Source: Thermodesulforhabdus norvegica
Lineage (GTDB): Bacteria; Desulfobacterota; Syntrophobacteria; Syntrophobacterales; Thermodesulforhabdaceae
Length of the DNA stretch: 64,000 bases
Reading direction: 5' to 3'
Assembly: GCF_900114975.1 (NCBI RefSeq)
Contig: NZ_FOUU01000002.1
Coordinates: forward strand, 46,649-110,648
Below are positions 1-8,610 of the stretch, in pieces; the first letter of the stretch is position 1; each line of letters opens with the position of its first letter. A program made the position numbers and the translations under genes. A model generated the notes under the pieces. That model was given only the letters and a program-made list of their open reading frames with translations. It did not search any database and was not told where the DNA came from.

Positions 1-1
1 G

Positions 2-562
2 TGGGAGGAGCAGGTACGCAGGTGGCATGAGCAGGATAAGAAGTGGGAAGAGCAGGAAAAAAGATGGGAAGAACAAAATCGTAGGTGGGAAGAAAATCAG
101 AAAGTTATCCACAAAATACTCAACCGCCTGGAAGCACTCGATCGAAAATTTGATTCAACCATTGGTGCTCTTGGCGCCAGGTGGGGGCTTTATACGGAGC
201 AGTCCTTCAGAAATGCCCTAAAAGGGATTCTGGAAGAGTTCTTTAATGTCGAGGTTGTCGGAGTTACCGAATACGACGAAGAAGGCGAAGTATTCGGCAG
301 ACCTGATCAGATAGAGCTGGATCTGATAATAAAAGATGGTGTCTTGATCATATGCGAAATCAAATCGTCAATGAGCAAAGCGGATATGTACCTTTTCGAG
401 CGTAAAGCGCGTTTTTACGAAAAGCGTCATGGGAAAAAAGCCCACAAGCTCATTGTAATATCGCCCATGGTGGATAAAAAAGCTCGTGAAGTAGCCGACA
501 GGCTGGGAATTGAAGTTTACAGTTACGCAGAGGAAGCCGGTGAAGCCCTTTCGGAATTGTAA
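2..562 (+). CDS. DUF3782-like PD-(D/E)XK nuclease-fold protein, 5' partial
   Basis: The frame is open from base 2 and ends at the TAA at 560-562, giving 186 residues with the start outside the window. The first 35 residues are five near-identical heptads, each beginning with Trp (WEEQVRR, WHEQDKK, WEEQEKR, WEEQNRR, WEENQKV), which predicts a long coiled coil. A compact alpha/beta domain follows with Asp107 in IELDL and Glu119-x-Lys121 in CEIKSS, the D...ExK pattern of restriction-like nucleases. This arrangement (coiled coil plus nuclease fold) is known for DUF3782/DUF3783-type proteins of unknown role. Nuclease activity and any DNA target are inference. The next gene is an ABC permease 73 bp downstream, with no clear functional link. 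Confidence 0.75.
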   Translation, partial: WEEQVRRWHEQDKKWEEQEKRWEEQNRRWEENQKVIHKILNRLEALDRKFDSTIGALGARWGLYTEQSFRNALKGILEEFFNVEVVGVTEYDEEGEVFGRPDQIELDLIIKDGVLIICEIKSSMSKADMYLFERKARFYEKRHGKKAHKLIVISPMVDKKAREVADRLGIEVYSYAEEAGEALSEL

Positions 563-635
563 TTTTCGGGAGTGGTAAATTCCTTTCAGAGATTGTGTCA
601 GTAGGTGTCTTTGATGTTCGGGGTGGTGAAAATTA

Positions 636-1382
636 ATGGGGATGTTTATGAGAGGGTGGAGTGCTGTATATTACAGAGAGATTCTTATCCTTCGTAAGCG
701 GATTTTCCGTCAGATTGCATCCATGTCTGTTATGCCTTTACTCTACATTGTGGCCTTTGGGTACGGGCTTGGAAAAGATGTTACCGTAGCAGGCACAACT
801 TATATGGCTTTTCTGCTTCCCGGCCTCGCCGCAATGAGCAGTATGATACAGGGATTTAACATAGCAAGCGAAATAAACATTACCCGTTTTTACTGGCGCG
901 TTTTTGAAGAGTTTCAGGCCGCACCTCTGAGGAGTATTGCCTACGTTACGGCGGAAGTCCTTTACGGTATAACCAGGGCCATTCTCGGAGTGACGATCAT
1001 TACCGGTCTGGGATGGATGTTCGGCATCCGCCTCTCCTACAACTTTTATTTCTGGTCGGCCATGACCCTGAATGCCTTCTTGTTTGCATCTTTGGCAGTA
1101 GCACTTGCGATGCTTGTCAGATCTCACGCCGATCAAGCTTTGCTGGTTAATTTCGTCATCACCCCGATGGGATTTCTCGGAGGAACTTTCTTCCCGGTTG
1201 AGAAGATGCCTTCCTGGGTTCAAAGCATTCTTTATTATCTTCCGATAACCCATGCAGCCAGGGCGATGAGAGATGCAGCTATGGGAAAAGTGCCCGATAC
1301 TGAATCTTATGTGATACTGGCTGCAATGGGGGCGCTGTGTTTTGTCTGCGCCCTCATGTGTGTGGGTATGGCAAAGGAGTGA
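636..1382 (+). CDS. ABC-2 type transporter permease
   Basis: A 248-residue membrane protein with about six hydrophobic segments, the usual length of NodJ/DrrB-type ABC-2 permeases. The late motif GGTFFPVEKMPSWVQ followed by LPITHAARAMRD is typical of the family's last loop and helix. The chosen ATG has GGGGTGGTG about 7 bases upstream; in-frame ATGs follow at codons 3 and 5, so the start is uncertain by a few residues. These permeases work with a separate ATPase, usually the gene just upstream, but here the upstream gene is nuclease-like. The ATPase may lie before the window or elsewhere. Substrate unknown. Confidence 0.85.
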   Translation: MGMFMRGWSAVYYREILILRKRIFRQIASMSVMPLLYIVAFGYGLGKDVTVAGTTYMAFLLPGLAAMSSMIQGFNIASEINITRFYWRVFEEFQAAPLRSIAYVTAEVLYGITRAILGVTIITGLGWMFGIRLSYNFYFWSAMTLNAFLFASLAVALAMLVRSHADQALLVNFVITPMGFLGGTFFPVEKMPSWVQSILYYLPITHAARAMRDAAMGKVPDTESYVILAAMGALCFVCALMCVGMAKE

Positions 1383-1404
1383 ACCTTATCGGGAGGGATT
1401 TTTT

Positions 1405-1965
1405 ATGTGTTCTTGCAGGATAAAATCAATAGTGTTTATATCGTGTTGCCTTCTGACGGTTTTAACGGCCTGGTCAACCCCTCTTATCGCATCAGATTTC
1501 GTTCTCGTCAGCCCTGATTTCCAGAACGGAAAAAGCCTTCCTGTATGGTCCGTGATGAAGGCAGCCGGAGGAGAGAATCTGTCACCTGCTCTTGAATGGA
1601 GTAATCCTCCTGAAGGGACCAGGTCTTTTGCCCTTGCCGTTATCGACGAACATCCCGTTGCACGCAGGTGGGTTCATTGGCTGGTTGTGAATATTCCTGC
1701 CGATGTCCGATCTTTAAAAAGAGGGGCTTCCTTAAAGGCAATGCCTGATGGGGCAACGGAGCTCAGAAATTCTTATGGCTTCATCGGTTACGGTGGGCCT
1801 CAACCCCCACCCGGCACCGGCCCTCATCGTTACGTCTTTACCGTTTACGCCCTTGATGTTGAAACAGTCACAGTGCCGGAGTCGCCTGACGCCGACGAAT
1901 TTGAAAAAGCGGTAAAACCCCACGTTCTTGGTACGGCAAAACTCATTGGCATCTACGAAAGATGA
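1405..1965 (+). CDS. secreted YbhB/YbcL family (PEBP-like) protein
   Basis: A 186-residue protein of the phosphatidylethanolamine-binding protein family, bacterial YbhB/YbcL branch. The start at 1405 is chosen because GGGAGGG lies about 8 bases upstream and because it opens directly into a signal peptide (basic CRIK, hydrophobic core, cleavage near ASDF). The longer frame from 1342 would run into the permease gene. Family signatures visible are SPALEWSNPPEGTRSFAL, the core VIDEHPVARRWVHWLV and GPHRYVFTVYALD. The molecular function of bacterial members is not settled; export to the periplasm is predicted. It converges with the DUF1614 gene, only 6 bp away. Confidence 0.85.
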   Translation: MCSCRIKSIVFISCCLLTVLTAWSTPLIASDFVLVSPDFQNGKSLPVWSVMKAAGGENLSPALEWSNPPEGTRSFALAVIDEHPVARRWVHWLVVNIPADVRSLKRGASLKAMPDGATELRNSYGFIGYGGPQPPPGTGPHRYVFTVYALDVETVTVPESPDADEFEKAVKPHVLGTAKLIGIYER

Positions 1966-1971
1966 AAGGGA

Positions 1972-2646
1972 TCAGGCAAGTAGAACGGCTATGACTCCCG
2001 TTAGAAAAATTCCATCGAATGTTCCTGCACCGCCTATGGATACAACAGGAGCTCTGAGCTCCTGTATCCTTTTCAGGTTCAGGATGTCGGCGCCTATAAG
2101 TGTTCCCAGAGTACCTCCGATATAAGCCGTACCGGGAGCCCAGTCGGGAGCAAGAATCAATGCGACGATGGCGGCTACCAACGGGGGAATTAGCATGGGT
2201 GTTGCTATTCCAATTCCCGGTATAGGCCTTGCCATCTTGTGTACCACCGCCGTTACAATGATGACGGCAATTAGAGTTCTAAAGAAGACGGGTGATTGAA
2301 GCCATAGATGTAAAGATAATAGCACGGGGATTACGGCTCCCCCCACGTTCACTGCGATTATCATCTCTCTTTCATAAAACCACCTCGGCGGACGGTACCT
2401 GATTCCGAAAAAGGTGATAATGTCGAATTCAGGAACGTGATCGGCCACGCGAACACGCCTGATAGGTATGTTTATCATACTCCCAAGCATTGACAGCAGG
2501 AGCAGTAGAAAAAGCATGTCGGGAGGTATACCCAGCTTGGAAAAGGCAATGGTGATTATCCCCCATTTGACGAAAACGAAGAGCAGAAAAAGCAAAAAGA
2601 GAAAGATGATGAAAAAAAGGAACAGAAAAGGCGGGAAGAATAGCAT
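1972..2646 (-). CDS. DUF1614 family membrane protein
   Basis: A very hydrophobic protein of 224 residues, recognised as a DUF1614 family member, whose function is unknown. Start 2646 is preferred over 2670 because AGGAG sits 6 bases upstream and the longer form would start right at the pckA stop codon. The N-terminus is an almost pure Phe/Leu membrane segment. The body has about six more segments and conserved polar patches such as NIPIRRVRV, NVGGAVIP, VVHKMARPIPGIGIA and GADILNL, and ends in GGAGTFDGIFLTGVIA. It is the last gene of a ten-gene minus-strand run, 20 bp after pckA, so co-transcription is likely. Confidence 0.8.
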   Translation of the reverse strand: MLFFPPFLFLFFIIFLFLLFLLFVFVKWGIITIAFSKLGIPPDMLFLLLLLSMLGSMINIPIRRVRVADHVPEFDIITFFGIRYRPPRWFYEREMIIAVNVGGAVIPVLLSLHLWLQSPVFFRTLIAVIIVTAVVHKMARPIPGIGIATPMLIPPLVAAIVALILAPDWAPGTAYIGGTLGTLIGADILNLKRIQELRAPVVSIGGAGTFDGIFLTGVIAVLLA

Positions 2647-2666
2647 AGCATTCTCCTGGAAGTAGG

Positions 2667-4253
2667 TCACATCACGTCTCTTACGGAAGGTTCTACGTGA
2701 GGAGCAAACTGACGGAAGTTATCTCGAAACAGGCCTTTTAACTTTGTCACCTGCTCTTCGTACCGTTTCAGGTTCTCCCAGGTTGCATAAGGTCTTAGCA
2801 GTTCGTCTGGAACTTCCGGGCAGGCCCTGGGTATGTAAAGACCGAAATAAGGTTCTTTCTCGAAAGGAACATTCTCGAGCATCCCGTCGAGAGCGGCGGT
2901 AACCATACTCCTCGTGTAACGGATGGGAATTCGTTCTCCTACACCGTAAGGTCCTCTAATCCATCCGGTATTGATAAGCCAGCAGTTCGGTTTATAAAGC
3001 TCGATCTTTTCCCTGAGAAGCTCTGCATATCGAAGGGGCGAAAGAATCATGAAAGGGGCTCCGAAACAGGTACTGAAGGTCGCAACGGGTTCAACTATAC
3101 CGGCTTCGGTTCCCGCAACCTTGGCAGTGTACCCCGATAGAAAGTGATAAACTGCCTGCTCAACCGTCAATTTTGCGATAGGCGGCAATACACCAAAGGC
3201 ATCACAGGTCAGCATGACAACATCGGTTGGATGGTCTGCCCGTCCGTCCTGCAAAGCATTGTCGATATAATGAATGGGAAAGGCTGCCCTTGTGTTCTCT
3301 GTTATGGACGCGTCATCAAGATCCAGCATTCTGGTTTCTTCATCGTAGATAACGTTTTCAAGGATGGTTCCAAACATCCTCGTGCATTTGTATATCTGTG
3401 GTTCCGCTTCGGGAGATAGCCTTATCACCTTTGCATAGCAGCCACCCTCAAAATTAAAAACCCCCTTTTCGGTCCACCCGTGTTCATCGTCCCCAACAAG
3501 GGCTCTGTTCGGATCTGCAGAAAGACTCGTTTTGCCTGTGCCTGACAGTCCGAAAAACACGGCAGAACGGCCGTTACGTCCAACGTTTGCCGAACAGTGC
3601 ATGGGGAAAACACCCTGCTGGGGCATAAGGTAATTCATGATGGTGAAGATGGACTTTTTTATTTCGCCACCGTAACCGGTTCCACCGATTATGACAATTC
3701 TTCGGGCAAGATGAATTAGAATAAATGCTTCGGAAGCCGTTCCGTCTATGGCAGGATCTGCTTCAAAATTGGGTGCCGCAATTACTACAAACTCGGGCTT
3801 GAAAGTATCAAGATCGGAATTGCCTGGAATTCGCAGAAACATGTTATAGGCGAAGAGGCTCTGCCAGGCATGTTCCGTGATGACCCTTAAGGGCACCCGG
3901 TATTTCTCTTCAGCCCCCACATAGCAGTCCTGGACAAAAACTGACCGCCGTTCAAAGTAGGCCAGTAGCCTGTGCAGAAGATGTTCGAACTTCTCCGGAT
4001 CGAAGGGTTTATTGATCTCACCCCACCAGATCTGACCCTCCGAAGAAGGCTCTTGTACTATAAACCGATCTCTTGGAGTACGACCTGTGTATTTGCCCGT
4101 TCTGACCACAAGAGGTCCCATGTGGGCGATCACTCCTTCTGAACGGCGAATGGCATGTTCATAAAGCTTAGGCGGGCAAAGGTTTCTATGAACAGATTTC
4201 AGGTTTCGGAACCCATGACAGGCAAGAATCTCCCGGTCTTTGTCCAGATCCAT
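2667..4253 (-). CDS. pckA: phosphoenolpyruvate carboxykinase (ATP)
   Basis: Converts oxaloacetate plus ATP to phosphoenolpyruvate, ADP and CO2, the entry step of gluconeogenesis (cytosolic, Mg/Mn dependent). The 528-residue length fits the ATP-type enzyme. Clear signatures are the kinase-1a loop GLSGTGKTSLS near residue 235, the metal-binding VGDDEHGW about 18 residues later, the substrate-site RTGKYTGRTPRDRF near the N-terminus, and PYGVGERIPIRYTR near the C-terminus. A TTG at 4259 overlapping the gmhB stop could also serve as start, but GGGAGA is better spaced for the ATG at 4253. It sits between gmhB and DUF1614 in the same transcription direction. Confidence 0.97.
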   Translation of the reverse strand: MDLDKDREILACHGFRNLKSVHRNLCPPKLYEHAIRRSEGVIAHMGPLVVRTGKYTGRTPRDRFIVQEPSSEGQIWWGEINKPFDPEKFEHLLHRLLAYFERRSVFVQDCYVGAEEKYRVPLRVITEHAWQSLFAYNMFLRIPGNSDLDTFKPEFVVIAAPNFEADPAIDGTASEAFILIHLARRIVIIGGTGYGGEIKKSIFTIMNYLMPQQGVFPMHCSANVGRNGRSAVFFGLSGTGKTSLSADPNRALVGDDEHGWTEKGVFNFEGGCYAKVIRLSPEAEPQIYKCTRMFGTILENVIYDEETRMLDLDDASITENTRAAFPIHYIDNALQDGRADHPTDVVMLTCDAFGVLPPIAKLTVEQAVYHFLSGYTAKVAGTEAGIVEPVATFSTCFGAPFMILSPLRYAELLREKIELYKPNCWLINTGWIRGPYGVGERIPIRYTRSMVTAALDGMLENVPFEKEPYFGLYIPRACPEVPDELLRPYATWENLKRYEEQVTKLKGLFRDNFRQFAPHVEPSVRDVM

Positions 4254-4255
4254 AT

Positions 4256-4825
4256 TCAATCTCCCTGTAGCCTAAACTTTGTAATCAGGCTCACCGCCTC
4301 AAGCAAGTTTTGCACTTCAAAGCGGTTTTTCGGGGTTCTCCTTCCTTTACGAACAATCCTTATGCCCCTGCATCCTGCCTGAGTAGCGGCTTCCATATCC
4401 GTCTTTCTGTCACCTATAAAGAAGCACTCTAAAGAGGGGATGTCAAAGTTAGAAATAGCTTCCACTAACATTCCCGGTCTGGGTTTTCTGCAAAAACAGT
4501 TGTCTTCAGGCCTGTGAGGGCAATAAAAAACTGCAGCCGGTGGGCACCCGTAAAAACTGAGCCTTTTTATCATAATGTTGTGAATCTTCTGGAAGTTATC
4601 CCAGCTTATAATGCCACGACCCAGACCCGACTGATTGCTTATGATGATCAGCTGAAAGCCCAGTTGCAGAAATAGTCGCAGTGCCGTAGCTGCTTCCGGG
4701 TAGAGAACAAACTCATCCGGCCTTTTTACATAGTATTCTCGATCTTCGTTTATTACTCCATCCCTGTCCAGAAATATGGTTTTTTTCCGGAGCCTTATAC
4801 GAATGGGATCAATCCAGACTATCAT
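4256..4825 (-). CDS. gmhB: D-glycero-D-manno-heptose 1,7-bisphosphate 7-phosphatase
   Basis: HAD-superfamily, class IIIA phosphatase of 189 residues that removes the 7-phosphate of heptose bisphosphate in ADP-heptose (LPS inner core) synthesis. HAD motif I FLDRDGVINED, motif II IISNQSGLGRG, the zinc-site run CPHRPEDNCFCRKPRPGM, and motif IV GDRKTDMEAA are all visible, so the enzyme looks intact. The zinc loop is shorter than in E. coli GmhB, and related histidinol-phosphate phosphatases share the same motifs, so the exact substrate is inferred. The ribosome binding site is weak. Its stop overlaps or abuts the start of pckA. Confidence 0.88.
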   Translation of the reverse strand: MIVWIDPIRIRLRKKTIFLDRDGVINEDREYYVKRPDEFVLYPEAATALRLFLQLGFQLIIISNQSGLGRGIISWDNFQKIHNIMIKRLSFYGCPPAAVFYCPHRPEDNCFCRKPRPGMLVEAISNFDIPSLECFFIGDRKTDMEAATQAGCRGIRIVRKGRRTPKNRFEVQNLLEAVSLITKFRLQGD

Positions 4826-4840
4826 TTTTTGACCCGGAGT

Positions 4841-5842
4841 TCAGTAAAAAACGGTTCTACATCGATGATAGGGGTATCGTCGGAATTCGTCTTTCTGGCC
4901 CAGCTCCCAAAGATGATGATCAATTTCCAGGCTGGTTACAAAAATACCCCTTTTTTCAAGGAATTCCCGGATTTTCTCTACTGCCACCACTGTAGCCGAC
5001 CTTATCTCCACTTCTTCCGGGCTACCCGGTTTAAGGTAATCAAGTGAATCAATTCTTCTGGCAAGCTCATCAGAATATTGAATAACTCCAAGAACCCGTA
5101 AAACCTGAGGAAGTTTGTAATCGGCACAGGCGGTCAGAAGGTGAATGTCCTTAAATGCCCCCGGCCCCTTTCCTTCAAAGGCATGGAAAATGTCCGAAGC
5201 CAGAATCTGGGCCCTCTTCCAGAAGTAAACCTTGCGGCCGTCATAAGATGCCTCATCGCGAAAGGATGAAAAGCTGTCCACGACGAGCCTTACAAGGGAT
5301 GCGCTGCTCTGGCGGGCTTCTTCAACCATGGACATCACGCTTCCGTTCCACTGTTCAAGCAAAACCCTTCCGAGCTCGCGAAGATTCTGAACCCGCTGCT
5401 CCATCAAAGGCAGATCGCCCTTTCCTCGAAAGATCCACTTAACCGTTTGTATGTCGATGTCGGCAAGAAACGCTGGATCCGTTACGGGGACGGCTTCTTC
5501 GATTGCCCGCTTCAGGCTGGCCGCAAGGGCCATATAGCCCGAGAAATTTTTTCCCCGGTACACTACCGTCCAGGCAGGCTTTCCCGGATCCGGCCAGAAG
5601 CAGAAATTCAGAGTGTCAAGCACAAATATCCAGAAAAGAGTTTTTTCGGTACCGTCGAAGAAGTGGACTTCGTTATGCCATTGAATCGGATTGAAGGATC
5701 TTTCCCAGCGATCTGCCAGTTCCTTTATCGCTTCGATGTTTATTTGAACATGGCGGGCACGCTCCATAACCCATGACGCCGAAACCCTTACCGGAAAGGA
5801 TTCTAAATTCTCAATCCCGTCTTTCCACCCACTCTGTTCCAT
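4841..5842 (-). CDS. queuosine salvage protein (DUF2419, queuosine 5'-phosphate N-glycosylase type)
   Basis: A 333-residue protein matching the DUF2419/Qng1 family, which releases queuine from queuosine 5'-phosphate so the base can be reused for tRNA modification. Diagnostic stretches are VMERARHVQIN near residue 26, the motif DTLNFCFWPD near residue 80, the core DGRKVYFWKRAQILASDI, ACADYKLPQVLR, and the C-terminal EIDHHLWELGQ. The start at 5842 is supported by GAGGGG 8 bases upstream, although this lies inside the end of the moeA fusion gene, giving a 32-bp same-strand overlap. Salvage of queuine by a free-living bacterium is plausible but inferred. Confidence 0.88.
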   Translation of the reverse strand: MEQSGWKDGIENLESFPVRVSASWVMERARHVQINIEAIKELADRWERSFNPIQWHNEVHFFDGTEKTLFWIFVLDTLNFCFWPDPGKPAWTVVYRGKNFSGYMALAASLKRAIEEAVPVTDPAFLADIDIQTVKWIFRGKGDLPLMEQRVQNLRELGRVLLEQWNGSVMSMVEEARQSSASLVRLVVDSFSSFRDEASYDGRKVYFWKRAQILASDIFHAFEGKGPGAFKDIHLLTACADYKLPQVLRVLGVIQYSDELARRIDSLDYLKPGSPEEVEIRSATVVAVEKIREFLEKRGIFVTSLEIDHHLWELGQKDEFRRYPYHRCRTVFY

Positions 5843-7769
5843 TCCAGATACCCCTCACGGTTCCGGAGTTTGAAGGGTCGTATCCGCCGAGATCCCGAAC
5901 AATGCCACGAAACCGATCCGATGAGACGATGTCCAGGAGTGTTCGAATTTTTCGATCTTCCCACATGTCCTCACGTATGATCAGGTCGTAACGCTCCTCG
6001 GTAACGGGAACGAAATCCAACTCCAGTGCTCTGGCGGCGGCAAATATGCCCATTCCGGCATCCGCCCTGCCGCTGACCACCGCAACGGCAACGGCCATGT
6101 GAGTGTACTCTTCCTGATCGTAGCCCTTTATCGACTCGGGCTGAATGCCGGCTTTTTCAAGCTCGTAGTCAAGAAGAATTCTGGTTCCGGCACCACCCTG
6201 GCGGTTTATGAATGTCACATCACCCCGGGCCAGATCTTTTACGTCCCGGATGTTCTTGGGGTTGCCTTTTTGAACTATAAATCCCTGTTGCCTTTTTGCC
6301 AGCTCGATCAGTCTTACCGGAATGCCTTTAAGGTATTGTTCCACATAAGAGAAGTTGTAGGATCCGTCGGCTGTGTTCAGAAGATGTGATCCGGCAAGAT
6401 GGGCTAAACCACGACGGAGAGCCATCAGCCCCCCAAGGCTTCCCACGTTGCTCGAAACCAGCCGTATCCTGCTGTCTGCCCTTTTCAATTCACTGGCAAG
6501 TACGTCTATCGTATTATCGTGGCTTCCGATCATAAGAAGATTCCAGTCGACTGAGTACTCCGGTCGAAGCAGTTCCACCTTCACCGTTTCTCCATCCCGG
6601 AAGCCTTCCTTTTCCTGAGAAACCACCACAATGCCATCGGCCCTGGTAAGAGACGTAATAACTCCGGCGCCTCTCTGAATGGGCATGGCTACAAGCCTGT
6701 CGGCAACCCTCCCGACAATTACCCGTACGAACTCATCTAGGCCGAGCTTTGAAGCTATTTTGCGTCCCACGACGGCATCGACATATTTCTTTGCAGGAGG
6801 CCATATTCCTTGAAGCTGCCACAGAAGAGGGCGAACGAACTGATCAAAGGCAAGCAAAGCGGATACGGGATACCCGGGGAGTCCCACGACGGGTTTTCCG
6901 TCAATTTCTCCCAGAACCACCGGCTTTCCGGGCATCATCGTAACGCCGTGTACCAGCACGCGGCCAAGTTCATCGACTATCTGAGCCGTATAATCCTCAC
7001 TTCCGGCAGAAGAACCGGCGTTGATTATGAGCAGGTCCACCTCCGACTTCAGGGCTTTCTTAACCGCTTCCGATATTGCATCTTTTTCGTCAGGCACGAT
7101 TTCCTGCAGGATCCCAAGAGCATTACATTCTTCGACCATTGCTTTTATCATTGTTCCGTTGAATTCTATAATGTCTCCCGGCTTAAGCAGGTCGGCTTTT
7201 GAAGGAGGTACGAGTTCACTGCCCGTGGGTTGAATCCATACCAGGGGTTTTCTGTAAACCTTCACCGTTTTTATACCGGCCGCAAGCAGGCATGCCAGAT
7301 CGGCCGGTTTCAACAGATGCCGTTCCGGAAGAATGAGTTCACCCGCTACTATATCTTCACCGACCTTCCGCACATGTTGCCATGGATAAGCAGGGCTTCT
7401 TATCTCTATTTCGTCTTCCTTTATCGGGAATACGTGCTCTATCATTATGACGGCATTCGTGCCGTCGGGTAGAGGATCTCCCGTGTCCACCGGGAAGGCT
7501 TCTGAGCCGACTTTAAGGCGAAGAGGTTTCACATCAGAGGCTCCGAAGGTTAATGCGGCATCGACGGCGTAGCCGTCCATTGCGGCCCCGTGATAATGAG
7601 GAACCGATCTTCTGGCAAAAACCGGAGAAGCGGTAACGCGGTTTAGAGCCTCCGTCACTTCTATTTCTTCGATTCCGGTTCTTGTGGCTTTAAAGCGATC
7701 CGTCCATATATCTTGAGCTTCCTTGAGGGTTTTCATCCTCAGGTAAACTTTTCTTGCTTTCCGCTCCAT
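5811..7769 (-). CDS. moeA: MoeA-type molybdopterin molybdenumtransferase fused to a PBP-like domain
   Basis: A 652-residue fusion. Residues about 12-400 are MoeA, which inserts molybdate (or tungstate) into adenylated molybdopterin: DGYAV (PHYHGAAMDGYAVDAAL), the MoCF domain with INAGSSAGSEDYT, and PGYPVSALLAFDQFVRP. Residues about 410-640 form a periplasmic-binding-like domain of the type fused to MoeA or ModE-like proteins (PF12727 type), with SHDNTIDVLASEL, NRQGGAGTRILLDYEL and SGRADAGMGIFAAARAL. The second domain probably senses a small ligand such as molybdate or a cofactor; this is inference. AGGA lies 6 bases before the chosen ATG. An alternative start is at codon 12. Confidence 0.92.
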   Translation of the reverse strand: MERKARKVYLRMKTLKEAQDIWTDRFKATRTGIEEIEVTEALNRVTASPVFARRSVPHYHGAAMDGYAVDAALTFGASDVKPLRLKVGSEAFPVDTGDPLPDGTNAVIMIEHVFPIKEDEIEIRSPAYPWQHVRKVGEDIVAGELILPERHLLKPADLACLLAAGIKTVKVYRKPLVWIQPTGSELVPPSKADLLKPGDIIEFNGTMIKAMVEECNALGILQEIVPDEKDAISEAVKKALKSEVDLLIINAGSSAGSEDYTAQIVDELGRVLVHGVTMMPGKPVVLGEIDGKPVVGLPGYPVSALLAFDQFVRPLLWQLQGIWPPAKKYVDAVVGRKIASKLGLDEFVRVIVGRVADRLVAMPIQRGAGVITSLTRADGIVVVSQEKEGFRDGETVKVELLRPEYSVDWNLLMIGSHDNTIDVLASELKRADSRIRLVSSNVGSLGGLMALRRGLAHLAGSHLLNTADGSYNFSYVEQYLKGIPVRLIELAKRQQGFIVQKGNPKNIRDVKDLARGDVTFINRQGGAGTRILLDYELEKAGIQPESIKGYDQEEYTHMAVAVAVVSGRADAGMGIFAAARALELDFVPVTEERYDLIIREDMWEDRKIRTLLDIVSSDRFRGIVRDLGGYDPSNSGTVRGIWNGTEWVERRD

Positions 7770-7781
7770 CTCCCGTCCTCA

Positions 7782-8591
7782 TCAATCCGGCAGTCCGAAT
7801 CTTTTACGGAATTCTCCTCGGAACCGCCTGCAAGTTCTCAAATCCACTTCCACGATTTTGACGCATTCGAACTCATCGAGTTCCACCGTTACCCACTCCT
7901 CAAGGGTGTCCAGACTGCGGATCCAGCGCCTGAAGTGATCCTTGTCCAATAGCCTTGGCGGCTGTATTACAAAGCTGTGGCCTCCAAAGTGATGAATCTT
8001 TCGGCCCCGAAAGTGGGCATTAAAGCTTGCAGTGTTAACGCCTACAACGGGAACGAAGTGATCGAAAGCACGCACCAGAGCCCCGCATTTCCAGTGACCT
8101 CTCAACAATGGAAATATACTGGGATTGAAAATCACGTCCACTTCTTGTTTCGCCAGTTGCCTCGCTGCTTCGGGATGACCCCAGAAGTCTATACAGATAG
8201 GTATGCCGATTTTCCCGAAGTCGGTTACGAAGGCTCTGTAGGTACCGTCACCCGGGCTTATGCCGAAAAGGTTTCTTTCCAGACTTCCGACACAGAGTTT
8301 CCTCTGGCGTCCCAGTATCCGGCCTTCCCGGTCGAAAAGAGTTGCCGTGTTGTACCAGAGGCCGTTGTCCTCTTCCACAAGCCCCGCCACCACGTAAGCC
8401 CTGAGGCGACGGGCCGCCTTGGCAAGCTCTTCTTCTCCCTGAAAGGGGAAATACTCCGGAAGACAGACCACATCCAGTTGCTCGCCCCTGCACTGGTCAA
8501 GCAGGAAGAGAGCGTGTACCACATTATGAGGATCGTCATAAGAAGGGTATGGTTTAGGCTGAACTATGGCAACCTTTATCAAATCCTTCAT
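7782..8591 (-). CDS. carbon-nitrogen hydrolase (nitrilase superfamily)
   Basis: A 269-residue amidase-type enzyme of the nitrilase superfamily. The Glu-Lys-Cys triad is visible: Glu in CLPEYFPFQGEEEL, Lys in GRQRKLCVG, and Cys in IPICIDFWGHPEA. The substrate cannot be told from sequence; likely choices are an omega-amide or N-carbamoyl compound. The track frame starts at a TTG three codons earlier, but GGAG is 9 bases before the ATG at 8591 and abuts the TTG, so the ATG is preferred. It lies 12 bp before the moeA fusion gene and follows the endonuclease/phosphatase gene, in one likely transcript. Confidence 0.88.
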   Translation of the reverse strand: MKDLIKVAIVQPKPYPSYDDPHNVVHALFLLDQCRGEQLDVVCLPEYFPFQGEEELAKAARRLRAYVVAGLVEEDNGLWYNTATLFDREGRILGRQRKLCVGSLERNLFGISPGDGTYRAFVTDFGKIGIPICIDFWGHPEAARQLAKQEVDVIFNPSIFPLLRGHWKCGALVRAFDHFVPVVGVNTASFNAHFRGRKIHHFGGHSFVIQPPRLLDKDHFRRWIRSLDTLEEWVTVELDEFECVKIVEVDLRTCRRFRGEFRKRFGLPD

Positions 8592-8610
8592 GGGTATCAA
8601 CTCCGGATAA

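Noticed and set aside
738-1253. 171-residue frame opposite the ABC-2 permease
   Set aside because: Shadow of the permease gene; no ribosome binding site and no domain.
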